From Pseudomonadota bacterium (GTDB taxonomy: Bacteria; Pseudomonadota; Gammaproteobacteria; Steroidobacterales; Steroidobacteraceae): a stretch of DNA of 64,000 nucleotides. Location of the stretch: the NCBI GenBank assembly GCA_021843755.1, contig JAKBWB010000014.1, forward strand, positions 1 through 64,000. The letters run 5' to 3'. Both the position numbers and the translations under genes were made by a program. Positions 1-8,364 of the stretch are shown here, one piece after another. The notes under the pieces were generated by a model. It did not search any database. It was given only the letters and a program-made list of their open reading frames with translations, and was not told where the DNA came from. Position 1 is the first letter of the stretch. Each line of letters opens with the position of its first letter.

Positions 1-147
1 CGGGCGACGCTCTATGGCCTGGCCGCCGCGGGCGAGCCGGGTGTGACACGGGCCCTGGAGATGCTCACCGTCGAGCTCGATCGAGTGATGGGCCAGCTCG
101 GCTGCCGCTCTGTCGCCGACATCGGACGGCACTTGCTGCGCGGCTGA
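1..147 (+). CDS. FMN-dependent alpha-hydroxy-acid dehydrogenase (L-lactate type), C-terminal fragment
   Basis: The window opens inside this gene; only the last 48 codons are present. The peptide begins RATLYGLAAAGEPGV and continues through an LDRVMGQLGC segment to a TGA stop. This is the characteristic C-terminal helix pair of the LldD/glycolate oxidase (FMN TIM-barrel) family, which oxidises L-2-hydroxyacids such as L-lactate to 2-oxoacids and passes electrons to quinone or oxygen. The substrate cannot be settled from the tail. A GlcD-like FAD oxidase lies 1.7 kb downstream, so the region may handle both enantiomers of a 2-hydroxyacid. Confidence 0.8.
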   Translation, partial: RATLYGLAAAGEPGVTRALEMLTVELDRVMGQLGCRSVADIGRHLLRG

Positions 148-316
148 GCGGGATCCGCCTCGAGCGGACTTGTACCCGGACCCCGGGCGCGAGTCCAGCG
201 CCTTGCGCGGCCGTCCGTCCGGCCAGAAACACGGAAACTGTGCCGTACTCGTGGCAGTGCGTCACGTTTCCGCGGCACCGACCCTCAAGCGCGGGACGCT
301 GCAGTCGAAGTAGCCG

Positions 317-1687
317 ATGGACGATCGGCCTTTCCGCTCTCACTGCAAGGTAGCGAGCCGCATGTCGGCACCCAGGGCTCTCGCACGCACGCCATCGGCC
401 GCTGCGGCTTCGGTTGGCCCGCGGCGCGTCAAACTTTTGACGTACGCGACGTGTGCGCTCGCTGCGCTCTCGGTCATGAGCACCCTCGTGGCGGCCGATA
501 GTCTCGCGAACTGGCCCATCGCGTCCGGCTCGACCGGCTATGGCCGCGCCGCACTGGCTGGATCCGCGTTGATCTCGGTGCTGCTCGTCATTGTGTGCCT
601 CGCACAACGGGCCGGCCGGCGCAGCACGGAGGCCGCACTGCGGGGGACCATCGCCAAGCAGAGCGAGCGGCTCGAGGAGATCCTCGCCACGAGCAAGCTC
701 ATGGAATTGTTGCAGGTCTGTCATTCCCTGACCGAAGCCAATCGTGTCATCCGCGGCGCGCTGCCCAGGCTGTTGCGCGACGCCGCCGGCGCGTTTTATG
801 TGTCTCGCGGACCGGAGAGTGCCTTGGAGCTGCAGGTCAGCTGGGGTGGCCTGACCCCGGCGCAGAGCTTCGCTTCGGAGGACTGCTGGGCGCTGCGCAG
901 AGGCCGGCCGCATCCGTATGAGCCCGATCGTTCGAGTGTCCCATGTCAGCATCTCGGCAGCGCCACTCGGGCATGTCTGTGTGCTCCGCTGGTCGCGGAC
1001 GGACACGCCTTCGCGGTCTTGCACGTGCAGAGCCCCTCCGGTGAGCCGGTCTCGGCGGACGTGCAGCGCGTCGCGGCGGCTCTGGCGGACCAGCTGTCAC
1101 TCGCGGTCGGCAATCTGCGCCTGCAAGAGACGCTGCGCAGCGGCTCGGAGCGCGATCCCCTGACGGATCTCTACAATCGCCGGCACCTGGAGATCTCCCT
1201 GCACCGCGAACTCGCCCGCGCGCAGCGTCACGGGCACGCGGTGAGCCTGGTCATGCTGGACGTCGATCATTTCAAGGAATTCAACGACACTCACGGGCAC
1301 GATGCGGGCGACGCGGTCTTGCGCGAAGTCGCCGAGGTACTGAAGCGTCATTCGCGTGCCGAAGACATTGCCTGCCGCTACGGTGGCGAGGAATTCCTCC
1401 TGGTGCTGCCGAGCTGCTCCCTCGACGATGCCTATGCCAAGGCCGAGGCCATCCGGGAAGCGATCGCGCAGCGCCGCGTGTTCATGCACGGCAACGCGCT
1501 GCCGCGCATCACCGCCTCACTCGGCATCGCGAGCCACCCGCTCCACGGCGAGCGCCTGGAGGAGCTGATCAGCTGCGCCGACGCGGCGCTCTATCAGGCC
1601 AAGGCGAGCGGTCGCAACCGGATCATTGCCAGCTCCCCGCCGGGCGACGTCGTGCTGTTCGAGCACAAAAGCCGCGGCGCCGGTTGA
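317..1687 (+). CDS. membrane-anchored GAF-GGDEF diguanylate cyclase
   Basis: Predicted to make cyclic di-GMP from two GTP. Two hydrophobic segments lie near residues 41-60 and 78-96, then a coiled linker, a GAF-like sensor domain (about 115-270) containing a DCWALRRG...CQH stretch typical of GAF-GGDEF hybrids, and a C-terminal GGDEF domain. The active-site signature is GGEEF at residues 356-360. An RxxD inhibitory site (RAED, 347-350) sits five residues upstream, so product inhibition is expected. There is no EAL domain. The ATG at 317 has no obvious ribosome site; the in-frame ATG at 362 (AAGG 11 bases upstream) is a reasonable alternative and would trim 15 residues. It stands alone and converges on the FAD oxidase. 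Confidence 0.9.
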   Translation: MDDRPFRSHCKVASRMSAPRALARTPSAAAASVGPRRVKLLTYATCALAALSVMSTLVAADSLANWPIASGSTGYGRAALAGSALISVLLVIVCLAQRAGRRSTEAALRGTIAKQSERLEEILATSKLMELLQVCHSLTEANRVIRGALPRLLRDAAGAFYVSRGPESALELQVSWGGLTPAQSFASEDCWALRRGRPHPYEPDRSSVPCQHLGSATRACLCAPLVADGHAFAVLHVQSPSGEPVSADVQRVAAALADQLSLAVGNLRLQETLRSGSERDPLTDLYNRRHLEISLHRELARAQRHGHAVSLVMLDVDHFKEFNDTHGHDAGDAVLREVAEVLKRHSRAEDIACRYGGEEFLLVLPSCSLDDAYAKAEAIREAIAQRRVFMHGNALPRITASLGIASHPLHGERLEELISCADAALYQAKASGRNRIIASSPPGDVVLFEHKSRGAG

Positions 1688-1867
1688 GCGAGTCCAACGC
1701 CGTGCTGCGTCGTGGCGGAGGCGAGCCGCGGAATTACGCACACGCATTGACATGAGTCACACGGGCGGCCGAACCGCGGTTTTCGCCGGCCGAGTATGTT
1801 CCGGCGCGCATGCGTGGCTCGCGCGATCCGGGCTGTCGTCCCGGGCGAACGAAGTTTTCCTCGGCGC

Positions 1868-3271
1868 TCAGCCCGTGCTCGAGAGTACCTTGCCGGGGTT
1901 CAGAATGTTGTATGGATCGAGCGCGTTCTTCAGCGTGCGCATCAGGGCAATCTCCTCGGGCGTGCGTGAGCACGACAGGTAGTCGCGCTTCTGCAGGCCG
2001 ATGCCGTGCTCGCCGGAGATGGACGAGCCCGGCCGGGTGCGCAGCGGCCCGTACACCAGTTCCTCGATCTCATGGTGGCTCTGCGGCGTGCTGTCCTTGA
2101 TGCCCACCATCACGTGCAGGTTCCCATCGCCCAGATGACCCCACACCACGAAGCGGCACTGGCTCCCCCAGCGGGCCACGAGCGCCCGGTGCACCTCGTC
2201 GAGATAGCCCGGCATGTCGTCGATCTTGAGGCTGATGTCGAAGGCCGACACCGGGCCGTCGCGGGTGACCTGCGCAACATCGTCGCGCAGGCTCCATATC
2301 GCCTGGCGCTCGGTGTCGGATTTGGCGATCACCGCATCGAGGACCTCGCCGTCCTCGAGCGCCCCGGCAAGCACGCTCTCGAAAAGCTCGGCGTCGGCCT
2401 GCACACTGACGCCGCGCGTTTCGACCAGCACGTAGAATCGATGACCGTGCGGCAGAATCGGCCGGCCGGGCGCCGGCGCGGTGGTGACCAGCCGGTAGAA
2501 TTCCGCCCACATCACCTCGAAGGACGAGAGTGACCCACCGAGCTCGCGCTCCAGACGACGCAACGCGCGCGGCAGTTGCTCGAATTCCTCCACCGCCAGC
2601 AATGCGACGTTCTCGCTGAGCGGCCTGGAGCGCAGCCGCAGTACGGCGCGCGTGACGACCCCGAGGGTGCCTTCCGAGCCGATGAACAGCTGCTTCAGGT
2701 CGTATCCCGCGTTGTTCTTGATCAACGTGTTCAAACTGTTGATTATCGTGCCGTCGGCCAGGACAGCCTCGAGCCCGAGCACCATGTCGCGTGTCATGCC
2801 CCAGCGCAACACCCGGTTGCCGCCGGCATTGGTGGCGACGACGCCGCCGAGGGTGGCGGAGCCGCGCGCGCCGAGATCCAGCGGCAGCAGCAGCCCGTGG
2901 GCCTCGGCCGCCTCACAGGCGTTCTGCAGGATGCAACCGGCCTGCGCGCGCATCACTCGGTTGGTCGCGTCGATTTCCTCGACTGCGCTCATTCTCTCCA
3001 GAGACAGAGCGAGCGCGCCGTCGGCTGCCGCGCCGTCCACCAGGCCGGTGCACCCGCCCCACGGCACCACGGGGCGACGCGCGGCATGCGCCTGCCTGAG
3101 AATGAACGAGACCTCGGCGGTCGAGCGCGGCCGCAATACCGCCAGCGGAACGCCCAGATCGACGCCCAAGCCGTGCATCTGGGCGGTATCCCGGACCTCC
3201 AGGGCCGCCGCGCCGCGCAGCACGGCCTCCCGGCCCAGCGCGCCTTCGAGCTGTTCGATCAGTGACGACAT
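1868..3271 (-). CDS. FAD-binding 2-hydroxyacid dehydrogenase, GlcD/D-lactate dehydrogenase type
   Basis: 467 residues from an ATG (MSSLIEQLEG); the frame stays open upstream but lacks family sequence there. The N-terminal half is the PCMH FAD-binding domain: the PWGGCTGLVDGA pyrophosphate loop, RGSATLGGVVATNAGG and GSEGTLGVVT blocks are clear. The C-terminal half carries the oxidase cap and the conserved WGHLGDGNLHV and SGEHGIGLQKRDYL motifs. Family members oxidise D-lactate, glycolate or D-2-hydroxyglutarate. It is divergent from the GntR/FCD regulator, with 116 bases between them holding an AT-rich inverted repeat. In this sugar-acid island, glycolate or lactate released by aldol cleavage is a plausible substrate, but this is inferred. 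Confidence 0.88.
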   Translation of the reverse strand: MSSLIEQLEGALGREAVLRGAAALEVRDTAQMHGLGVDLGVPLAVLRPRSTAEVSFILRQAHAARRPVVPWGGCTGLVDGAAADGALALSLERMSAVEEIDATNRVMRAQAGCILQNACEAAEAHGLLLPLDLGARGSATLGGVVATNAGGNRVLRWGMTRDMVLGLEAVLADGTIINSLNTLIKNNAGYDLKQLFIGSEGTLGVVTRAVLRLRSRPLSENVALLAVEEFEQLPRALRRLERELGGSLSSFEVMWAEFYRLVTTAPAPGRPILPHGHRFYVLVETRGVSVQADAELFESVLAGALEDGEVLDAVIAKSDTERQAIWSLRDDVAQVTRDGPVSAFDISLKIDDMPGYLDEVHRALVARWGSQCRFVVWGHLGDGNLHVMVGIKDSTPQSHHEIEELVYGPLRTRPGSSISGEHGIGLQKRDYLSCSRTPEEIALMRTLKNALDPYNILNPGKVLSSTG

Positions 3272-3298
3272 GGTCGGCCTTTTTGCCTCGATATAAAT

Positions 3299-3312
3299 AT
3301 GATAAATATCAT
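3299..3312. promoter_or_regulatory. AT-rich inverted repeat, candidate operator
   Basis: ATGATA-AA-TATCAT, two perfect 6-base arms around a 2-base centre, in the intergenic space between the FAD oxidase (minus) and the GntR/FCD regulator (plus). It stands out because the surroundings are about 70% GC. Its position between divergent starts would suit autoregulation plus control of the oxidase. It does not resemble the motif pair at 5525-5601, so a different protein, or a different mode of binding, would be needed. Confidence 0.35.
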
Positions 3313-3387
3313 GAGTCGCCGCGCCCGCCGGCGTCAAGTTGCCGGCGCTATACTTGCGCGATCGACCGCTCCGAGAGTACGCCTGCG

Positions 3388-4188
3388 ATGCGCCCGAGGA
3401 CGCCCCGCTCTGCCAACAGCGCCCCGCGCGCGAAGGCGCTGCGCCTGCATGGCACCATAGCTCGCGACATCGGTGTGCGCATCGTGTCGGGAAAACTTGC
3501 GCCGGGCCGAGTGTTGGAAGGTGAGATCGCCGCCAGCGAGCAGCTGCGGGTGTCGCGCACCGCGTATCGGGAGGCGCTGCGCATTCTCGCCGCCAAGGGC
3601 CTGGTCGAGTCCCGCCCGAAGCTCGGCACGCGGGTGAGCGAGCCGCGCGCATGGCATCTGCTCGATCCGGACGTGGTGTCGTGGATCTTCAGCGCTCAGC
3701 CGGATGCGCGCCTGCTCGCCGGGCTGTTCGAGCTACGCACCATCGTGGAGCCGGCCGCCGCGGCGCTGGCCGCCGCGCGTCGCAGCAGAGAGCAGCTGCG
3801 CGCCATGCGCCTCGCCCTCGAGGACATGGCCAGCGAATCCCTGGCCGTCGAAGCGGGCCGGCAGGCCGACCGGCAGTTCCATTCGGCGCTGCTCGAGGCC
3901 TCGGGCAATCCGTTCCTGGCTTCTCTGACCAGCGGGATCGCCGCCGCCGTCACGTGGACCACCATCTTCAAGCAACGCGGCGCGCCTCTGGCGCGCAATC
4001 CGCTGCCCGATCATCGCCGCGTGTACGAGGCGGTGGACCGGCGCGATCCGGCGGCCGCGCGCGCCGCCATGACCGATCTGGTGCGCTTGGCGCTGCTCGA
4101 CACGACCCGCGCCCGACCCGCGGCGGCGCGGCGCGCCGGCGCGCCGATCAGGACGCGAGCAGCTGCTCGCTCTGCACGGCACCGGTAG
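3388..4188 (+). CDS. GntR-family transcriptional regulator, FCD (FadR) subfamily
   Basis: 266 residues. The ATG at 3388 (MRPRTPRSAN) is chosen because the winged-helix domain starts about 25 residues later. HTH domain about 20-90: GVRIVSGKLAPGRVLEGE, then VSRTAYREALRILAAKGLV and RPKLGTRV, the classic GntR helix-turn-helix and wing. The FCD effector domain (about 100-240) includes ELRTIVEPAAAALAA, FHSALLEASGNPFL and a closing DHRRVYEAV histidine block that binds metal and a carboxylate ligand in relatives. Such regulators usually repress sugar-acid or hydroxyacid catabolism, which fits the surrounding genes. Its last 41 bases overlap the 3' end of the convergent transporter gene. Confidence 0.93.
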   Translation: MRPRTPRSANSAPRAKALRLHGTIARDIGVRIVSGKLAPGRVLEGEIAASEQLRVSRTAYREALRILAAKGLVESRPKLGTRVSEPRAWHLLDPDVVSWIFSAQPDARLLAGLFELRTIVEPAAAALAAARRSREQLRAMRLALEDMASESLAVEAGRQADRQFHSALLEASGNPFLASLTSGIAAAVTWTTIFKQRGAPLARNPLPDHRRVYEAVDRRDPAAARAAMTDLVRLALLDTTRARPAAARRAGAPIRTRAAARSARHR

Positions 4189-5461
4189 TGCGATAGCCCC
4201 TCAGCGCATAGAACAACACATAGCCGTAGCAGACCCACGGCAGAATGTACGACAGATGCAGGCCGATATGGTCCGCCAGAACCCCCTGCAGTTCCGCGAG
4301 CGCGCCGCCGGCAATCGCCATGATCAGCAGCCCGGAGCCTTCCTCGGTCAGCGGTCCGAGGCCGCTGATACCGAGCGTGAAGATCGTCGGGAACATGATC
4401 GAGTTGCACAAGCCGACCGCGAGCAGGCAATACATCGCGACGTGACCGGATGTGGCGAGAACTGTGGCCACCAGCGCGAGCGCGCCGAGCGTTACCGCGG
4501 TCAGCAGCCGCTGCGGCTTCATCCGGCGCAGGAGCCACGAGCCGATGAAGCGCCCGGCCATGGCTCCGCCCCAATACAAGGTGAGATAGTCGGCGGCCCG
4601 CTGATGCGACAGTCCGCCGATCGAGGGTAGGGACATGAAATTGATCAGCGTCGAGCCGATGCCGACCTCGCAGATGAGGTACAGCGCGATCGCCGGTACG
4701 CCGAACACCAGGTTGCGGTGCTGCCAGAGACTGTGGCGTGCTCGCTCGGTCCGGGCCATGCGCCGCGTCTCCTTGCCCAGATCCGGCAGCCGCACCCGCC
4801 AGACGAGTATCGCCAGCGCCAGCAGCACCACCGCGATGATCGCGTAGGGCAGCTCCACCGTGTGTACGCTCGCGGTCCGCTGCGTGGCCGTCAGATAAAC
4901 GGCGCCGTGTGCAGCGTCCGCGGCGCCGTGCCCGAGGATCAACAGCCCGCCGAACAGCGGTGCCAGCATCGTGCCGGCGGAATTGAGCGCCTGCACGAGG
5001 TTCAGGCGGCTGGAGGCCGTGTCGGGCGGGCCGATGACCGCCACATAGGGGTTGGCCGCCACCTGCAGGAGCGTGATGGAAGCGGCCAGCAGAAACAGCG
5101 CTACCAGGAACAGCCCGTAGGACTCCAGCATGGCCGCCGGGATGAACCCGGCGGCGCTCACGGCCATGCCCAACAGGCCGAGCACCACCGAAAGTTTGTA
5201 GCCCGTGCGCTCCAGGATCTTGGCCGACGGCATGGCCATGATCAGATAGGCGAGGAAGAACACGAGCTGAATCAGCAGGACCTGCGCGTAATCCAGCTGG
5301 AAGGCCGTCTTGAAGTGCGGGATGAGGGTATCGTTCAGGACGGTCACGAAACCCCACATGAAGAACACGGTGGCGAGCACCACCAGCGCCGCCGTATATG
5401 CCTGGGTCGTGCCGCCTTGCGGGCGCGCCCCGCTCGAGTCGCCGCCGATCATGACTGCCAT
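4148..5461 (-). CDS. MFS sugar:proton symporter, FucP/GluP (FHS) family
   Basis: About 437 residues from the ATG at 5461, which has GGAG ten bases upstream; a longer reading from 5497 lacks this. Twelve hydrophobic helices are visible, starting VVLATVFFMWGFVTVLNDTLIPHFK, with the typical FHS helix-1 sequence GFVTVLNDTLIPHFK and helix-4/5 LQVAANPYVAVIGPP. FHS members carry L-fucose, L-arabinose, glucose or galactose into the cell with protons. It is divergent from the AraD1-type dehydratase across a 194-base region with two copies of a regulatory motif, so the two are probably co-regulated uptake and breakdown genes. The exact sugar is not readable from sequence. Confidence 0.88.
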   Translation of the reverse strand: MAVMIGGDSSGARPQGGTTQAYTAALVVLATVFFMWGFVTVLNDTLIPHFKTAFQLDYAQVLLIQLVFFLAYLIMAMPSAKILERTGYKLSVVLGLLGMAVSAAGFIPAAMLESYGLFLVALFLLAASITLLQVAANPYVAVIGPPDTASSRLNLVQALNSAGTMLAPLFGGLLILGHGAADAAHGAVYLTATQRTASVHTVELPYAIIAVVLLALAILVWRVRLPDLGKETRRMARTERARHSLWQHRNLVFGVPAIALYLICEVGIGSTLINFMSLPSIGGLSHQRAADYLTLYWGGAMAGRFIGSWLLRRMKPQRLLTAVTLGALALVATVLATSGHVAMYCLLAVGLCNSIMFPTIFTLGISGLGPLTEEGSGLLIMAIAGGALAELQGVLADHIGLHLSYILPWVCYGYVLFYALRGYRTTGAVQSEQLLAS

Positions 5462-5524
5462 GCTGTGGGCTCCGGATCGCGAGGCTCCGCCCCGCATGCG
5501 CGGGTCGGCGCCAGGGGTCGCCGT

Positions 5525-5538
5525 TTAATCAGACAATT
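5525..5538. promoter_or_regulatory. candidate operator, copy 1 (TTAATCAGACAATT)
   Basis: First of two 14-base motifs in the space between the divergent sugar symporter and the AraD1-type gene. It matches copy 2 (5588-5601) at 12 of 14 positions. Read on the minus strand it is AATTGTCTGATTAA, a loose dyad of the type bound by FCD-class GntR proteins. The encoded GntR/FCD regulator at 3388-4188 is the obvious candidate binder; this is inference. Confidence 0.45.
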
Positions 5539-5587
5539 GAGGTCTGGACAATACGAAGCGCCCGGACCGGCTGTCAAGCGCTGCGTA

Positions 5588-5601
5588 TTAATCGGATAAT
5601 T
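5588..5601. promoter_or_regulatory. candidate operator, copy 2 (TTAATCGGATAATT)
   Basis: Second copy of the motif seen at 5525. The start-to-start distance is 63 bases, six helical turns, which would put both sites on the same face of the DNA. This copy lies 55 bases before the dehydratase ATG, and copy 1 lies 64 bases before the symporter ATG on the other strand, so each gene has one site near its expected promoter. Confidence 0.45.
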
Positions 5602-5655
5602 AGGCTTCCTTTGCATTATGATTCCGCTCCGAATTCGTGCTGGCCGGGGGTGTTC

Positions 5656-6636
5656 ATGTCATTGCGTCTGGTACAGATCGAAATCGCCGCCGAACGTTGC
5701 GTGGCGGCTCTTGCGGACGAAGGGCACGCGCATCGGCTGGACGGAGTCGCCAGCGTTTACGAGCTTGCGACGCAGGCCATCGCCGCGGGCCTCACACTGC
5801 AGGAGGCGGTGCGCCGCCGCCGCACGGATCAGCGCATCGCGCTCGCGAGTGCGCGGTTGCTGCCGCCGATCGACCATCCGGATTCGGCGCATCTGTATCT
5901 GACCGGCACGGGGCTGACCCATCTCGGCTCGGCCGAGAGCCGCGACAAGATGCATGCGCTTGCCGCCGGCGAGGCGGGTCAGACCGACTCCATGCGCATC
6001 TTCCGCGAGGGGCTCGAGGGCGGCAAGCCGGCTTCGGGCGGTCCGGGGGCGCAGCCGGAGTGGTTCTACAAGGGCGACGGCTCGAGCGTCGTGGCGAGCG
6101 GCGCGCCGCTCGAATCGCCTGCCTTCGCCCTCGATGCGGGCGAGGAGCCGGAAATCGCCGGCATCTACCTGATCGACCCCGAGGGTGTGCCGCGGCGGCT
6201 CGGTTTCTGTCTGGCCAACGAGTTCTCCGATCACGTGACCGAGCGGCACAACTATTTGTGGCTCGCGCATTCGAAGCTGCGGCCGGTGGCGCTCGGGGCG
6301 GAACTGCTCACTGGCGAGCTGCCCGCCGACGTGCGCGGTACCAGCCGCATCTACCGCGGCGGGCGACTGCTGTGGGAGAAGCCGTTTCTCACCGGCGAGG
6401 CGAACATGTCGCACTCGATCGCCAACCTCGAGCATCATCACTTCAAATATGCGGCCTTCCGCCGCCCCGGCGACGTACACGTGCATTTTCTGGGCACGGC
6501 GACCCTGTCGTTCTCCGATCAGGTACGCACCGAGCCGGGCGACGTCTTCGACATCCGTGCCGACGCTTTCATGCTGCCGCTGTGCAATCCTCTGAGGCGC
6601 GGCGTGGCGCTGGGCGCCGCGGCGCGCCCGCTCTGA
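5656..6636 (+). CDS. AraD1/GguC family protein, probable 2-keto-3-deoxy-aldonate dehydratase (FAH fold)
   Basis: 326 residues. ATG at 5656 (MSLRLVQIE) follows a GGGGG stretch; earlier in-frame codons are not family-like. The whole length matches the GguC/AraD1 family (COG3802): PEWFYKGDGSSVV, PEIAGIYLIDPEGVPRRLGF, LANEFSDHVTERHNYLWLAHSK and a closing H-rich NLEHHHFKYAAFRRPGDVHVHF stretch. The fold is that of fumarylacetoacetate hydrolase, with metal-binding acidic residues. Characterised relatives dehydrate L-2-keto-3-deoxyarabonate to 2-oxoglutarate semialdehyde. The next gene (minus strand) is a 2-oxoglutarate-semialdehyde dehydrogenase type enzyme, which supports this role. A hydrolase acting on a diketo acid is the main alternative. 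Confidence 0.8.
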   Translation: MSLRLVQIEIAAERCVAALADEGHAHRLDGVASVYELATQAIAAGLTLQEAVRRRRTDQRIALASARLLPPIDHPDSAHLYLTGTGLTHLGSAESRDKMHALAAGEAGQTDSMRIFREGLEGGKPASGGPGAQPEWFYKGDGSSVVASGAPLESPAFALDAGEEPEIAGIYLIDPEGVPRRLGFCLANEFSDHVTERHNYLWLAHSKLRPVALGAELLTGELPADVRGTSRIYRGGRLLWEKPFLTGEANMSHSIANLEHHHFKYAAFRRPGDVHVHFLGTATLSFSDQVRTEPGDVFDIRADAFMLPLCNPLRRGVALGAAARPL

Positions 6637-6670
6637 GCGGGCACGCATGCGCTGCGCGGCGCCCGTGCGG

Positions 6671-8254
6671 TCAGCCTCGTTTGGCGAGGCGTCGCTCGCC
6701 ATCGAGCCGATGCGGCCAGCGGGGCAGCTCGGCGGCGCGCAGCTCCACCGGAAGCAGTGCTTCGGGGAAGTCCTGATAGCACACCGGCCGCAGAAACCGC
6801 TCGATCGCCAGGGTGCCCACCGAGGTACTGCGGGCGTCGGAGGTCGCCGGGAAGGGGCCGCCATGAACCATGGCATGACACACCTCGACGCCGGTCGGCC
6901 AACCGTTGACGATGATCCGTCCGGCCTTGCGCTCGAGTGCCGGCAGCAGTCCGTGGGCGAGCGGCTGATCGGCCTCGTCCATGTGCAACGCCAGGGTCAG
7001 CTGACCCTCGAGCCGCTCGATGATCCGACGAATCTCCGCGACCGTTGCGCACCGCACCACGAGCGAGGCGGGACCGAAGGTCTCCTCGGAGAGTTCAGGA
7101 TGCTCCAGAAACGTGGTGGCGGGAACGCTGAACAGGGCCGCGCGGCCACAGTTCGCCGCGTCGCCCGCGGCGCCGCGCGCGATCAGCTCGGCGCCGCGGG
7201 CCGTCATGTGCTCGACGCCCCGCGTGTAATTACGATGAATGCCCGCGGTGAGCATCACGCCGGGCGTGATGTTCGCGAGTGCCGTGCCCGTGGCGTCCAG
7301 GAACGTTTGCAGACCCGGGCTCTGCAACGCCAGGATGATCCCGGGATTGGTGCACATCTGGCCGACGGACAGCGTCAGCGAAGCGGCGAACTCGCGCGCC
7401 AGGCGCTCGGCGCTCGAGCCGAGCACCCCGGGCATCAATATGACCGGATTGACGCTGCTCATCTCGGCGAACACCGGGATGGGCTCGGGGCGTCTCGCCG
7501 CCACGTTCATCAGTGCCAGACCTGCGGCGCGAGAGCCGGTGAACGCCACGGCCCGAATGCGGGGATCGGCGGTCAATGTCGCGCCAAGCTCGGTGTCCGG
7601 GCCGTTGAGAAGCGAGAACACGCCTTCGGGCATGCCCGTCTCAGCCGCCGCGGCCGTGATGGCCTGTGCGACCCACTCGCCGGTGCCGGGATGCGCAGGG
7701 TGGCCCTTGACCACGATCGGACAGCCCGCCGCGAGCGCCGCCGCGCTGTCGCCACCGGCCACCGAGAAGGCGAGCGGAAAATTGCTCGCGCCGAACACCG
7801 CCACCGGCCCGATGGCGATCCTGCGCTGGCGCAGGTCCGCGCGTGGCGCCGGCTGGCGCTGCGGCATCGCCGGATCGACGCGCAGGCCCAGCCACTCGCC
7901 CGAGCGCAGCTCGGCGGCAAACAGGCGCAGCTGATTCGCGGTGCGGGCACGCTCGCCTTCCAGCCGTGGCAGCGGCAGCGCTGTCTCGCGGTGCGCGCGC
8001 TGCAGCAGCGGCTCGCCTTGCGCCAGGATGTGCCTGGCGATCGCCTCGAGAAACAGGGCGCGCCGCTCCGGCGGCAGTCCGCGATAGGCATCGAACGCGG
8101 CATGCGCAAGCGCGCAGGCGGCCGCCACTTCGGCGCAGCCCGCGGCGCTGAAGGCGGGCTCCAGGGGCTGGCCCGATGCCGGATCGAGCGCTTGAAATTT
8201 CCGCGGCGTGTCCCGTCGCTCGCGGCCGATGAACAACTCTCCAGTCAGTGCCAT
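6671..8254 (-). CDS. aldehyde dehydrogenase, 2-oxoglutarate semialdehyde dehydrogenase type
   Basis: 527 residues from ATG at 8254 (MALTGELFIG). It belongs to the NADP-linked class that includes Caulobacter XylA and Azospirillum KGSADH: GPVAVFGASNFPLAFSVAGGDSAAALAAGCPIVVKGHPAHPGT at the nucleotide site, FTGSRAAG, active-site glutamate in FAEMSSVNP and nucleophile cysteine in LSVGQMCTNPG. It would oxidise 2-oxoglutarate semialdehyde to 2-oxoglutarate, the last step of the Weimberg-type pentose and L-arabinonate routes. It converges with the AraD1-type gene (34 bases apart) and is divergent from the aldose dehydrogenase, so all three are likely one regulon. Confidence 0.87.
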   Translation of the reverse strand: MALTGELFIGRERRDTPRKFQALDPASGQPLEPAFSAAGCAEVAAACALAHAAFDAYRGLPPERRALFLEAIARHILAQGEPLLQRAHRETALPLPRLEGERARTANQLRLFAAELRSGEWLGLRVDPAMPQRQPAPRADLRQRRIAIGPVAVFGASNFPLAFSVAGGDSAAALAAGCPIVVKGHPAHPGTGEWVAQAITAAAAETGMPEGVFSLLNGPDTELGATLTADPRIRAVAFTGSRAAGLALMNVAARRPEPIPVFAEMSSVNPVILMPGVLGSSAERLAREFAASLTLSVGQMCTNPGIILALQSPGLQTFLDATGTALANITPGVMLTAGIHRNYTRGVEHMTARGAELIARGAAGDAANCGRAALFSVPATTFLEHPELSEETFGPASLVVRCATVAEIRRIIERLEGQLTLALHMDEADQPLAHGLLPALERKAGRIIVNGWPTGVEVCHAMVHGGPFPATSDARSTSVGTLAIERFLRPVCYQDFPEALLPVELRAAELPRWPHRLDGERRLAKRG

Positions 8255-8364
8255 GTGGACGCTATGCTCCTGATGACGTGTCCGGTGCAAGCGTGATGGT
8301 ACGCCCCCGCGCATAATGATGCGCCCCCTCCCCGGTCGTTGATTTCTACGGAGTGCACTGCACG

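Noticed and set aside
1767-1790. Inverted repeat around AACCGCGGTT downstream of the diguanylate cyclase
   Set aside because: Arms are short, G/C-rich and imperfect, with no clear T run; chance is likely in this composition.
5656-6636. Assignment as fumarylacetoacetase of tyrosine breakdown, to match maiA
   Set aside because: The sequence follows the GguC/AraD1 branch, and maiA is 42 kb away; sugar-acid genes surround it.
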